A stretch of 64,000 bases of DNA from Marivirga tractuosa DSM 4126. GTDB taxonomy: Bacteria; Bacteroidota; Bacteroidia; Cytophagales; Cyclobacteriaceae. The position numbers and the translations under genes were made by a program. Below the pieces are notes generated by a model. The model saw nothing but the letters and a program-made list of their open reading frames with translations, ran no database searches and was not told the origin of the DNA. The DNA lies in NCBI RefSeq assembly GCF_000183425.1, contig NC_014759.1, forward strand, positions 1,364,001 to 1,428,000, given 5' to 3'. Of the stretch, positions 47,795 to 55,417 are shown one piece after another; position 1 is the stretch's first letter, and the number at the start of each line of letters is the position of its first letter.

Positions 47795-47813
47795 GTTGTT
47801 GATTAACAACAAC
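47795..47813 (-). promoter_or_regulatory. Hairpin overlapping the Cys codons and stop of the leader peptide
   Basis: GTTGTTG pairs with CAACAAC across a five-base loop (TTAAT) that contains the stop codon. The TGT Cys codons of the leader peptide form the upstream arm. A ribosome waiting for charged Cys-tRNA, or terminating, would cover or disrupt the stem. Inferred role. Confidence 0.5.
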
Positions 47814-47949
47814 AGCACATACACATTCGCATGTATGCAATGGAAATAATAGGATTAAGCTTAGAAGCTCTTTTTGTTGATTTTGAATTCTTAGCCGAGT
47901 TGGCTGACTTGACGAGCTCGCTAAAACCGAAGAAATGTATGTTGTTCAT
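47803..47949 (-). CDS. Met/Cys-rich leader peptide of the metYX-hom operon
   Basis: 48 residues starting MNNIHFFGFS and ending MRMCMCCCC; eight of the last nine residues contain sulfur, encoded as ATG CGA ATG TGT ATG TGC TGT TGT TGT before TAA. The ATG is seven bases after the riboswitch P1 stem. The middle is Ser/Lys-rich and shows no known domain. The position, size and terminal codons fit an attenuation leader responding to charged Met- and Cys-tRNA. Not experimentally known as far as I can tell. Confidence 0.7.
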   Translation of the reverse strand: MNNIHFFGFSELVKSANSAKNSKSTKRASKLNPIISIAYMRMCMCCCC

Positions 47950-47956
47950 AATTATT

Positions 47957-48050
47957 AATTTATATTTCCCAAAATCGGGCAGGATTTGGCACCTTGATTC
48001 AGGTTGCCAGAGGGTCAACGAGCCTGTCTCTCACCTCTTCGTTATAAATT
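47957..48050 (-). ncRNA. SAM-I riboswitch (S-box) aptamer
   Basis: On the minus strand the conserved parts appear in order: GAGAGACAGGCTC, TTGACCCTCTGGCAACCTG (the GCAACC core), then AAGGTGCCAAATCC and a small P4 hairpin CCCGATTTTGGG. P1 is AATTTATA at 48050-48043 with TATAAATT at 47964-47957. The aptamer lies upstream of metY, a standard SAM-I target. Binding of SAM should lower expression. Confidence 0.93.
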
Positions 48051-48069
48051 GATTACCGAAATAACACCT

Positions 48070-48102
48070 CAAATGTAGAAAAACCTTTTTGATTTTAACA
48101 AA
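48070..48102 (-). promoter_or_regulatory. Promoter of the met leader and operon
   Basis: On the minus strand TACATTTG (48077-48070) matches TAnnTTTG exactly, and TTTG at 48102-48099 lies 21 bases upstream. The start of transcription would be at about 48063, just before the riboswitch. Confidence 0.6.
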
Positions 48103-48185
48103 CCAAAAAGCAAATAAAAGTTATATATATTGAAATTATTTTTTAAACAGAATATTATATCAAATAAACGTACATCACCGCTTAA

Positions 48186-48875
48186 TTATATGGCTTCTTT
48201 TTCCTTTTTCTTTTTATGCTGCAGTAAACCATTAACTATTAACCATTGCGCAACAATGTAGGTACTCATGATGGCAACACCAGAAAATGGAATGGTATGA
48301 GAGAATCTATTAATGGCTAATATAGAATCCGAAATTATAAATAAGGCGGCTCCTAACACTACCAACTGAAAACTCTCATCTGTAGTTTGTCCCTTCCTAT
48401 ACCAAGCAGCCAAGATCATTAGACACAAGACAATTCCATAAATAACCAAAGGAACTTGAATGACACTATCAACATAAGGCAAGGTTAAATAAGCCATAAG
48501 AAGAATATAAGCCAAAACGACAAAAGGAAATACTGACCATTTGATCTTCAACTTATCTTTATAAGTCGCTTTTTTATACGCTAAGATAAACACAACATGT
48601 GCAATCAAGAACGCACTTAATCCAGCAAAAAAGAACATAAAATGTTTAAAAGTGAAAAGCAACATTATATCGCCAATCCAGCTAAATGCCAATGCTAAAG
48701 TGACATAGCTCACCCATTTTTCATTTTTTAATTTATCTGATTTGTCCCAAAAGTAAATAAGAAGCGAAATCATCAACAGAGGCTTAGCAATTTGATGAAG
48801 AATATCAATTTCGAACGTCAAAGCTATAATTTCAACTATAGCCACGATCCAATAAAAATATAATTTGAGATTCAT
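48186..48875 (-). CDS. Lysoplasmalogenase (YhhN/TMEM86 family)
   Basis: 229 residues with about eight membrane helices. Family signatures are HQIAKPLLMISLL, AFSWIGDIMLLF, FLIAHVVFILAY and LGAALFIISDSILAINRF. The family hydrolyses the vinyl-ether bond of lysoplasmalogens, though the bacterial substrate is often unclear. It is transcribed toward the met leader region on the same strand. Confidence 0.88.
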   Translation of the reverse strand: MNLKLYFYWIVAIVEIIALTFEIDILHQIAKPLLMISLLIYFWDKSDKLKNEKWVSYVTLALAFSWIGDIMLLFTFKHFMFFFAGLSAFLIAHVVFILAYKKATYKDKLKIKWSVFPFVVLAYILLMAYLTLPYVDSVIQVPLVIYGIVLCLMILAAWYRKGQTTDESFQLVVLGAALFIISDSILAINRFSHTIPFSGVAIMSTYIVAQWLIVNGLLQHKKKKEKEAI

Positions 48876-48974
48876 TTTATTCCGTTTATCGAAAAGTAGT
48901 TAATATTGGCCGATAAAAAAAGGGAATATTGCGAAAGTAACTGACTTGCAAATGCAAGGGATTAATAATTCTAA

Positions 48975-49343
48975 TTACTTTTTCAGAAATTTCTTTAAAG
49001 ACTTTTCAGAATCAACAGTAAGCAAAAGGTAATAATGACCTGCAGGTATATTTGATAAGTCTATTTTGTAGAGACCTGAATCTATTTTTTCATGAGTAAC
49101 TTTCATCTTTGTACCGATGATGCTCATTACCTCTAATTTAATATTTGAAACCGACTTTATATCACTAATCTTTAAAAAGATGTGATCTTCAGCTGGATTA
49201 GGGTAAACATCTGCTTTATCCAGTATTTCAGCTACTTTAATGTCCTTAGCCACAATTTCTTTGTCTGCACTATTAGCCATTACTCCACTCATTTGAGTAA
49301 GCATAAAGAAAAAAATAGTCAATATGGATACAGCGTTTCTCAT
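48975..49343 (-). CDS. Small secreted protein consisting of a T9SS-type sorting domain
   Basis: 122 residues: a signal peptide (about 1-24) and a short linker, then a type A T9SS C-terminal domain (about 45-122, VYPNPAEDHIFLKI to LKKFLKK). No cargo domain lies between. Such stand-alone sorting domains are sometimes left by gene decay or may act as T9SS partners. The domain is close to full length, but its final strand is basic. Confidence 0.75.
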   Translation of the reverse strand: MRNAVSILTIFFFMLTQMSGVMANSADKEIVAKDIKVAEILDKADVYPNPAEDHIFLKISDIKSVSNIKLEVMSIIGTKMKVTHEKIDSGLYKIDLSNIPAGHYYLLLTVDSEKSLKKFLKK

Positions 49344-49401
49344 TCTTGGATTCTATACGTACAATGTTCGGTTAAAGTTTTTACTATTTTTACTACTTTT
49401 G

Positions 49402-50895
49402 CTACTTTTCTACGGTTCTAAAAGCCTTGCTTAGATTATTGATCATGGTAGATGGTGTCATATAATTCTCACCATACTCTTTAAGACTTATATCCCCAGC
49501 AACTCCATGCAAATATACTGCCAACTTTACCACTTTAAAAGGATTTTTTACTCTTGGCGAAATTCCAGCTATTATTCCACATAATAAATCTCCACTACCT
49601 CCTTTTGCCATCCCTGAATTTCCAGTAACATTGAAACTCACTTCTCCTTTTTCATTACAAACAGCAGTATGTTTCCCTTTTAAACCGACTACAACCTTAT
49701 GATGCTTACAAAAGGACTTTAGTTGCACCAATGCCTCAAAATTATTAGAATAATTTCCAACTAACCTTTTAAACTCTCCATGATGAGGAGTTAAGATGGT
49801 TCCCTTAGGCAAAAGCTGTAATAATTCTCTGTTTTCAGCTAAAATGGTAATAGCATCTGCATCTAAAATTAGTTGCCCTCTATAATTCTTTAATACTTCT
49901 TCCAAAAGCATTTTTGTCTTATTGGCAAAACCAACAGCAGGGCCAAATACTAAAGAATCCTGCTTTTCATAATTTAAGAAGCTTCCTAAAACATATTCAT
50001 TTTCGTCTTCCAATATCAAAGCCTCAGGAATTTGATTCTGAATGATATTGATACAATGCGGACAGGATTGAACTGATAATAAGCCAATTCCCGAATGCAG
50101 TGTACCCTTTGCTGCTAAAATTGCTGCCCCCATTTTAGCATGTCCTCCTGCTATTATAGCTGTCCTACCTCTGATCCCTTTATGGGCAATACTTTCCACT
50201 TTAAAAAGCTTTTTATCCTCCTCATTTAACTCGAAAATCGAATACTTGCTTATACAATTACTTATGAATTCAGATGAAAGTCCAATGTCTAGAATTTCAA
50301 ATTCACCAATAAATTCTTGATTTTCAGCAATCATGAATGCAAGTTTTGGCACTTGAAAACTAAGTGTATAATCAGCTTTAAAAATTGTCTCTCCAGAACT
50401 AGGCTCATCAGCAAAAACTCCAGAAGGTATATCCACTGCTAATTTAATTCCGTATGCAGAATTTACTTTATCTACAAATGTGGCAATTTCGCCAGTAATT
50501 GGACGAGAAAGTCCTGAACCGAAGATTGCATCAATGAAAATGGTTTTATCTGCAGATTTTGAGAGATCAAAATCTCCTAATATTTCAACCTCCTGAATTG
50601 ATTTCAATTTAGTTAAGTTTTGTTCGAAATCTTCTGACCCAGATTCACCCATGACTAAAACTACACTTACTTTATACCCATGATGTGAAAGTAGTCTAGC
50701 AATAGCCAATCCATCTCCACCATTATTCCCAGAACCAGCTAAAATGATTATCTCATGTTCATTAATAAACTTTTCACAAATCCAATTCACCACTTCTCTA
50801 CTAGCTCTTTCCATTAAATCAATGCTGGCTATAGGCTCATTTTTGATAGTATATTGGTCTGCTTCCCGAATTTGTTTGACATTAAGAATCTTCAT
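49402..50895 (-). CDS. nnr: Bifunctional NAD(P)HX epimerase/dehydratase
   Basis: 497 residues. The N-terminal YjeF_N epimerase domain (about 1-215; LAGSGNNGGDGLAIARLLS) is fused to the C-terminal ADP/ATP-dependent dehydratase (about 225-495; GGHAKMGAAILAAKGTLHSG and NVTGNSGMAKGGSGDLLCGI). It repairs hydrated NADH and NADPH. The length is normal for the fused family. Confidence 0.96.
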   Translation of the reverse strand: MKILNVKQIREADQYTIKNEPIASIDLMERASREVVNWICEKFINEHEIIILAGSGNNGGDGLAIARLLSHHGYKVSVVLVMGESGSEDFEQNLTKLKSIQEVEILGDFDLSKSADKTIFIDAIFGSGLSRPITGEIATFVDKVNSAYGIKLAVDIPSGVFADEPSSGETIFKADYTLSFQVPKLAFMIAENQEFIGEFEILDIGLSSEFISNCISKYSIFELNEEDKKLFKVESIAHKGIRGRTAIIAGGHAKMGAAILAAKGTLHSGIGLLSVQSCPHCINIIQNQIPEALILEDENEYVLGSFLNYEKQDSLVFGPAVGFANKTKMLLEEVLKNYRGQLILDADAITILAENRELLQLLPKGTILTPHHGEFKRLVGNYSNNFEALVQLKSFCKHHKVVVGLKGKHTAVCNEKGEVSFNVTGNSGMAKGGSGDLLCGIIAGISPRVKNPFKVVKLAVYLHGVAGDISLKEYGENYMTPSTMINNLSKAFRTVEK

Positions 50896-50933
50896 GAAAG
50901 TAAGATAAGGAAATTGGTTTTAATTACCAGAAT

Positions 50934-51092
50934 TTAGGTATAGGTATTACTTTTCGCCAACTTACTGCATTTGTGGCTACAATACTTAACATTCTGCCAA
51001 TCCTTTTTCCATTTTCTCCTCCAGCTAAATGGTCTTTTGCAAACGGGGCAAAGCTTAGAAGGCAGCTCACTTTTTTTAAGCATTTTTGACAT
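50934..51092 (-). CDS. DUF2256 zinc-ribbon protein (52 residues)
   Basis: A 52-residue ORF starting MSKMLKKSEL. The C-terminal part matches DUF2256: LCPVCKRPFSWRRKWKKDW then YCSHKCSKL, with four Cys (Cys15, Cys18, Cys38, Cys42) that could bind zinc. The conserved WRRKWxxxW core is diagnostic. These proteins often accompany DUF1289 or photolyase-related genes; here it stands alone. Its function is unknown. Confidence 0.88.
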   Translation of the reverse strand: MSKMLKKSELPSKLCPVCKRPFSWRRKWKKDWQNVKYCSHKCSKLAKSNTYT

Positions 51093-51285
51093 AACAAAAC
51101 CTAGCTCTACAATATTATTAAAACAATGAATCTAAAGATTGTTTATTGAATTTTTTCAATTTAGTTTGATTAAGCTTTTTCAAGACTTAGCCTGTCCCCG
51201 TCACCAATTAATGAAGGAAGTATGTCTTAACAAAACGAAATTGATTATCAATCTGTAACTAATTCGGAAACAAGCACGAAATTAC

Positions 51286-51316
51286 TTTGTGAATGAAGCC
51301 TTTTCTTCTATTTTTG
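51286..51316 (+). promoter_or_regulatory. Promoter of sucD
   Basis: TTTG at 51286-51289, exactly 19 bases, then TATTTTTG at 51309-51316: a full match to the Bacteroidota consensus. The ATG is at 51339. Confidence 0.8.
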
Positions 51317-51338
51317 CAAAAACTTTAAACAGAGCATA

Positions 51339-52214
51339 ATGAGCGTTTTAGTAAATAAAGATTCTAAAGTAATTGTACAAGGTTTCACAGGTTCAGAAGG
51401 AACATTCCATGCTGAGCAAATGATAGAATACGGCACCAATGTAGTAGGTGGTGTAACTCCTGGAAAAGGAGGTCAAAAACATTTAGACAGACCCGTTTTT
51501 AATACTGTTGAAGATGCTGTTAAAGAAGCTGGTGCAAATGTATCCATCATTTTTGTTCCACCTGCGTTTGCTGCAGACGCCATTATGGAGGCTGCCGATG
51601 CAGGAATCAAAGTTATCATTACTATCACAGAAGGAATTCCTGTGAAAGATATGATGAAAGCAAAAACTTATATTCAGGATAAAGATTTAACTTTAATTGG
51701 ACCGAATTGCCCAGGGGTTATTACTCCAGGTGAGGCTAAAGTGGGTATCATGCCAGGTTTCGTTTTCAAGAAAGGTAAAATTGGTATTGTTTCTAAATCA
51801 GGAACTTTAACTTATGAAGCTGCTGACCAAATCGTAAAAGCTGGTTTAGGTATTTCTACTGCAATTGGTATTGGTGGTGATCCAATCATTGGAACTCCTA
51901 CCAAAGAGGCAGTAAAAATGCTAATGGAAGATGATGAAACTGAGGCTATCGTCATGATAGGTGAAATTGGTGGAAATTATGAAGCGGAAGCTGCTCGGTG
52001 GATAAAAGAAAATGGCAATAAAAAACCTGTAGTTGGATTTATCGCTGGTAAAACTGCCCCAGCTGGAAGAAGAATGGGACATGCCGGTGCTATCATTGGT
52101 GGAAAAGACGATACAGCAGAAGCCAAAATGAAAATCATGGACGAATGTGGTATTTATGTAGTTCAGTCTCCAGCTGATATAGGAGAAACTATGAAAAAAG
52201 CATTATCTAAATAG
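51339..52214 (+). CDS. sucD: Succinate-CoA ligase subunit alpha
   Basis: 291 residues, normal length. CoA-binding domain and [28 protein letters not shown], and the phosphohistidine His248 in [15 protein letters not shown]. It carries out the substrate-level phosphorylation step of the TCA cycle with SucC; sucC is not adjacent in the window. It has its own promoter and terminator. Confidence 0.98.
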   Translation: MSVLVNKDSKVIVQGFTGSEGTFHAEQMIEYGTNVVGGVTPGKGGQKHLDRPVFNTVEDAVKEAGANVSIIFVPPAFAADAIMEAADAGIKVIITITEGIPVKDMMKAKTYIQDKDLTLIGPNCPGVITPGEAKVGIMPGFVFKKGKIGIVSKSGTLTYEAADQIVKAGLGISTAIGIGGDPIIGTPTKEAVKMLMEDDETEAIVMIGEIGGNYEAEAARWIKENGNKKPVVGFIAGKTAPAGRRMGHAGAIIGGKDDTAEAKMKIMDECGIYVVQSPADIGETMKKALSK

Positions 52215-52259
52215 AATATAGAGTCTAGATTCAAAATCCTAGAAGAATCATATACTTAG

Positions 52260-52326
52260 AGACTGTTTCAAAATTTGAGATATACTTTCATACAGTGTAC
52301 ATATAAGTTTTGGAACAGTCTTTTTT
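52260..52326 (+). terminator. Terminator after sucD
   Basis: AGACTGTTTCAAAATTT (52260-52276) pairs, with two mismatches, with AAGTTTTGGAACAGTCT (52305-52321), followed by a T-run. The loop is about 28 bases. Confidence 0.75.
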
Positions 52327-52353
52327 ATTTTTAGCACAACAATGCAATAGAGT

Positions 52354-52824
52354 ATGACCAATAATGACATCATAAAACGAATCCGCTACACTTTTAATTA
52401 TAGTGATGATCAGATGATTGCCATTTTTGCGAGTGCAGATTATAAGGTAACCAGATCATTGATAACGGATTGGCTAAAAAACGATGAGCATGCAGAGTTC
52501 AAAGAAATTCATGATGATCAATTGGCTATATTTCTAAATGGCTTAATAAACGAGAAAAGAGGAAAAAGAGAAGGTGAACAACCTAAGCCCGAAAAGATCC
52601 TAGATAATAACACTATTCTTAAAAAGCTTAAAATCGCCCTTAAATTAAAAACGGAAGATATAACAGAGCTTTTTAAACTAGCCGGTAAACCTATTAGCCC
52701 ACATGAGGTCACAGCATTTCTTAGAAACCCAAAACAATCTCAATATCGCCCATTTTTAGATCAATATTTGAGGAATTTTCTAAACGGTTTACAAATAAAA
52801 TTCAGGGATCATAAAAAATCCTAA
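52354..52824 (+). CDS. DUF1456 (YehS-like) protein
   Basis: 156 residues made of two similar halves (about 1-70 and 82-150). Each contains a helix (NNDIIKRIRYTFNYSDDQM and NNTILKKLKIALKLKTEDI) and an 'FLNGL' ending. This is the DUF1456 repeat of YehS. Its function is unknown. Confidence 0.88.
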   Translation: MTNNDIIKRIRYTFNYSDDQMIAIFASADYKVTRSLITDWLKNDEHAEFKEIHDDQLAIFLNGLINEKRGKREGEQPKPEKILDNNTILKKLKIALKLKTEDITELFKLAGKPISPHEVTAFLRNPKQSQYRPFLDQYLRNFLNGLQIKFRDHKKS

Positions 52825-52828
52825 TTAA

Positions 52829-52855
52829 ACAAAAAAGGTGAACCAAACGCCCACC
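52829..52855 (-). terminator. Terminator-like hairpin for the MBL/rhodanese gene
   Basis: On the minus strand AGGTG and CACCT flank an 11-base loop and are followed by a T-run. It lies just beyond the stop of the minus-strand gene. Confidence 0.5.
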
Positions 52856-52895
52856 TCTTCTCATTAATCAATCTAAAAAAACACTAAACCACTAT

Positions 52896-54233
52896 TTACT
52901 TAAAATCATCTACTGCATCACTTAAATCATACACTTTTGCATTAGGTAATAAGCTTTTGATTATACTAAAGCCTGCAGAGGAACGATACCCTCCTGCGCA
53001 ATGTACCACTACTGGCTTTTGGATATCCACTTCTGCTGCTCTTTCCCTTAATTCTGGCAAAGGTATATTTTTAGCTGAATCAAAGAATTTACCATCTGCT
53101 ACCTCTGATTCATTTCTAATATCAATAATTGTGTAAGCATCAGGATTATTCTTAAAATCATCTATATTAATTAAAGGATCTGTCACTATTTCACCTTTTG
53201 GGTTAATAACTCCAGCTACCAAATTCGATTCATAGCCAATTTTAGCCACTCTGTAAATTGCAAATTCCAAGTCTTGCTGATTTTCAGCTACCAAATAATA
53301 TTTCTCACTTGGCCCGACTATAGAGCCTAACCAAGTCTCGAACTTATCAGCTTCCTTATTTTGAATATTGATAGCTCCTTTTAAATGTCCTTTCTTAAAC
53401 TCATGCTTATCCCTGGTGTCAATAATAATGGAGCCTTGAGGTATTTCAATACCTTCTTTTTTATCTGCATTTTTAACAGCATCTTCCAAGTACTTTGCAC
53501 CTTTTCTATTGACCTCTACACTGTTTGGGAAATATTTAGGAATGAACGATTGGCCTTCTAAGAAGGCATTAACAAACTTATCCTTTTCCTGTATTTGAAA
53601 TGCCCAGTTATTCGCTTTCTCATTGGAAATCGTACTACTTAAGTCGTTGCTCATATTTTTACCACATAATGAACCAGGACCATGTGCAGGATAAACTATA
53701 GTATCGTCAGCCAACTCGGAAAAAACACCGTTTACGGTATCATACATCATTCCAGCCAACTCTTTTCTGCTTACTTGAATATTTCCTGCACCTTCTCTTA
53801 AATCCGGTCTTCCTACATCTCCAACAAATAAAGAGTCCCCAGTGAATACCGCTTTCTCATTTCCATTTTCATCCAATAATAAATAAGAATTATGATCGGG
53901 TGAATGACCTGGCGTAAAAAGAGCTCTAAAAGTTACTTTACCCACTTTCACTTCATCTCCATGTCCGATATGTTTGAAATCATAGCTTACGCCTACTTTC
54001 TCGTTCACATATATTTTTGCTCCAAATTTCTCTTGAATCTCTAAGTGGCTACTAATAAAATCAGCATGTGGATGCGTTTCAAAAACAGCAATAATATCGG
54101 CATCGTGCTGTTTAGCAAAATCAATATAGGGTTGTATATCTCTAGATGGATCAACTAAAGCTACTTTTCCGTTACTTTCAATAGCAAAGGAGCCTTGAGC
54201 CAAAGCATGATCATAAAAATGTTTAATATGCAT
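52896..54233 (-). CDS. MBL-fold hydrolase with two rhodanese domains (persulfide dioxygenase-like)
   Basis: 445 residues. The N-terminal metallo-beta-lactamase domain (about 1-230) has THPHADF (His54, His56, Asp58), TPGHSPDH and FTGDSLFVGDVGRPDLR, as in ETHE1-like persulfide dioxygenases. Two rhodanese domains follow (about 255-345 and 355-445). Only the second has the catalytic Cys, in VVVHCAGGYRSS; the first has LVAENQQD in that place and is probably inactive. It should oxidise persulfides to sulfite. The TauE exporter gene lies upstream on the same strand, which fits sulfite removal. Confidence 0.92.
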   Translation of the reverse strand: MHIKHFYDHALAQGSFAIESNGKVALVDPSRDIQPYIDFAKQHDADIIAVFETHPHADFISSHLEIQEKFGAKIYVNEKVGVSYDFKHIGHGDEVKVGKVTFRALFTPGHSPDHNSYLLLDENGNEKAVFTGDSLFVGDVGRPDLREGAGNIQVSRKELAGMMYDTVNGVFSELADDTIVYPAHGPGSLCGKNMSNDLSSTISNEKANNWAFQIQEKDKFVNAFLEGQSFIPKYFPNSVEVNRKGAKYLEDAVKNADKKEGIEIPQGSIIIDTRDKHEFKKGHLKGAINIQNKEADKFETWLGSIVGPSEKYYLVAENQQDLEFAIYRVAKIGYESNLVAGVINPKGEIVTDPLINIDDFKNNPDAYTIIDIRNESEVADGKFFDSAKNIPLPELRERAAEVDIQKPVVVHCAGGYRSSAGFSIIKSLLPNAKVYDLSDAVDDFK

Positions 54234-54340
54234 AGTTGTTTCCTTTTAACTTCTATTACATAATTTACGAAAAGAAACAGTTTAGGATAGTAACAATGGT
54301 TACAGAAAAAAGCTAAATATTAGCAAGTTGATTTAGATTT

Positions 54341-54365
54341 AAATAAAAAAGGGTCTAGTGCCCTT
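54341..54365 (-). terminator. Terminator after the TauE gene
   Basis: On the minus strand AAGGG and CCCTT flank CACTAGA, followed by TTTTATTT. It separates the TauE gene from the MBL/rhodanese gene. Confidence 0.6.
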
Positions 54366-54390
54366 CTCATTATAATTTCCCTTAACTTAA

Positions 54391-55218
54391 TTAAGCAAAC
54401 AGTTCTTTATAGATCATTACCGAGCCCATTATTAGTACAAACCAACCAAATCCTTTTTTCAATTTCTGACCATCAATCAGATTGGAAAGATAAGTTCCAA
54501 TAAAGATTCCTGCACCGGCAATTGCTGTGAAAATAGTTAAGAACATCCAATCAATATCGCCACCTGATTGAATATCACCAATAAAACCGATCAAGGATTT
54601 TGCTGCAATGATCAAGAGTGAGGTTCCAACCGCTTCTTTCATCGGTAATTTAGCAAGAACAACTAATGCAGGAATAATTAAAAAACCTCCTCCTGCACCC
54701 ACTAAACCAGTTAAAGCCCCAACAACTACTCCTTCAACTATAATTAATGGATAATTAAACTTCTTAGAGCCTTTAACCTCCTTAAGTTCTTTCTTCAAAG
54801 CTTTTTTATCCTTTATCATAGAATAGGAAGCAGCAATCATGAGGACTGCAAAAATCACCATAATCCCAATAGATTTAGTGATTTCAAGTCCACCAACTAC
54901 AAACCATGTTTCTGGTAGAGCCGGAACCAAAAGCAATCGAGTAAGATATACTGAGATGAAAGCTGGAATGGTGAAAACAATACCTGTTTTATAATTTACC
55001 AATCCTTTCTTTGCATAACTCAACCCTCCAACAAGAGAACTAAATCCTACAATAAATAAAGAATAAGCCGTTGCGGTAACAGGACTAATACCTAAAAGAT
55101 ATACCAAAACCGGAACAGTAAGAATGGAACCTCCACCTCCTATTAGTCCTAATGAAATGCCTATAATGGCCGCACTTATAAATCCTATTATCTCTATCAA
55201 TGTCATAATATAAATCAA
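54391..55218 (-). CDS. TauE/SafE-family sulfite exporter
   Basis: 275 residues with about eight membrane helices. The two family repeats show LGLIGGGGSILTVPVLVYLL and GALTGLVGAGGGFLIIPALV. It exports sulfite or organosulfonates; with the adjacent persulfide-oxidising protein it likely removes the sulfite formed there. A second ATG four codons later (55206) is an equally good start. Confidence 0.92.
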   Translation of the reverse strand: MIYIMTLIEIIGFISAAIIGISLGLIGGGGSILTVPVLVYLLGISPVTATAYSLFIVGFSSLVGGLSYAKKGLVNYKTGIVFTIPAFISVYLTRLLLVPALPETWFVVGGLEITKSIGIMVIFAVLMIAASYSMIKDKKALKKELKEVKGSKKFNYPLIIVEGVVVGALTGLVGAGGGFLIIPALVVLAKLPMKEAVGTSLLIIAAKSLIGFIGDIQSGGDIDWMFLTIFTAIAGAGIFIGTYLSNLIDGQKLKKGFGWFVLIMGSVMIYKELFA

Positions 55219-55417
55219 TTTTTTGACAAAAGTAGAGCGTTCCCAATCCTAAAGGCGTAACAAATGTTACTGCAAAAGCCAAGAAGTATGATAAAAGTTA
55301 TCCTTTTAATGTTTTGAATTGACTTCATATTTAAATGGACATTCTCAAAAATATAGCTGTAAATTCCTTGGCCTTATTTTCAACTTATAAAACCTAACAA
55401 CATAAATTAAGACATTT

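Noticed and set aside
47803..48018. 71-codon version of the met leader ORF
   Set aside because: Its start lies inside the riboswitch aptamer; the start at 47949 follows the aptamer and is more plausible.
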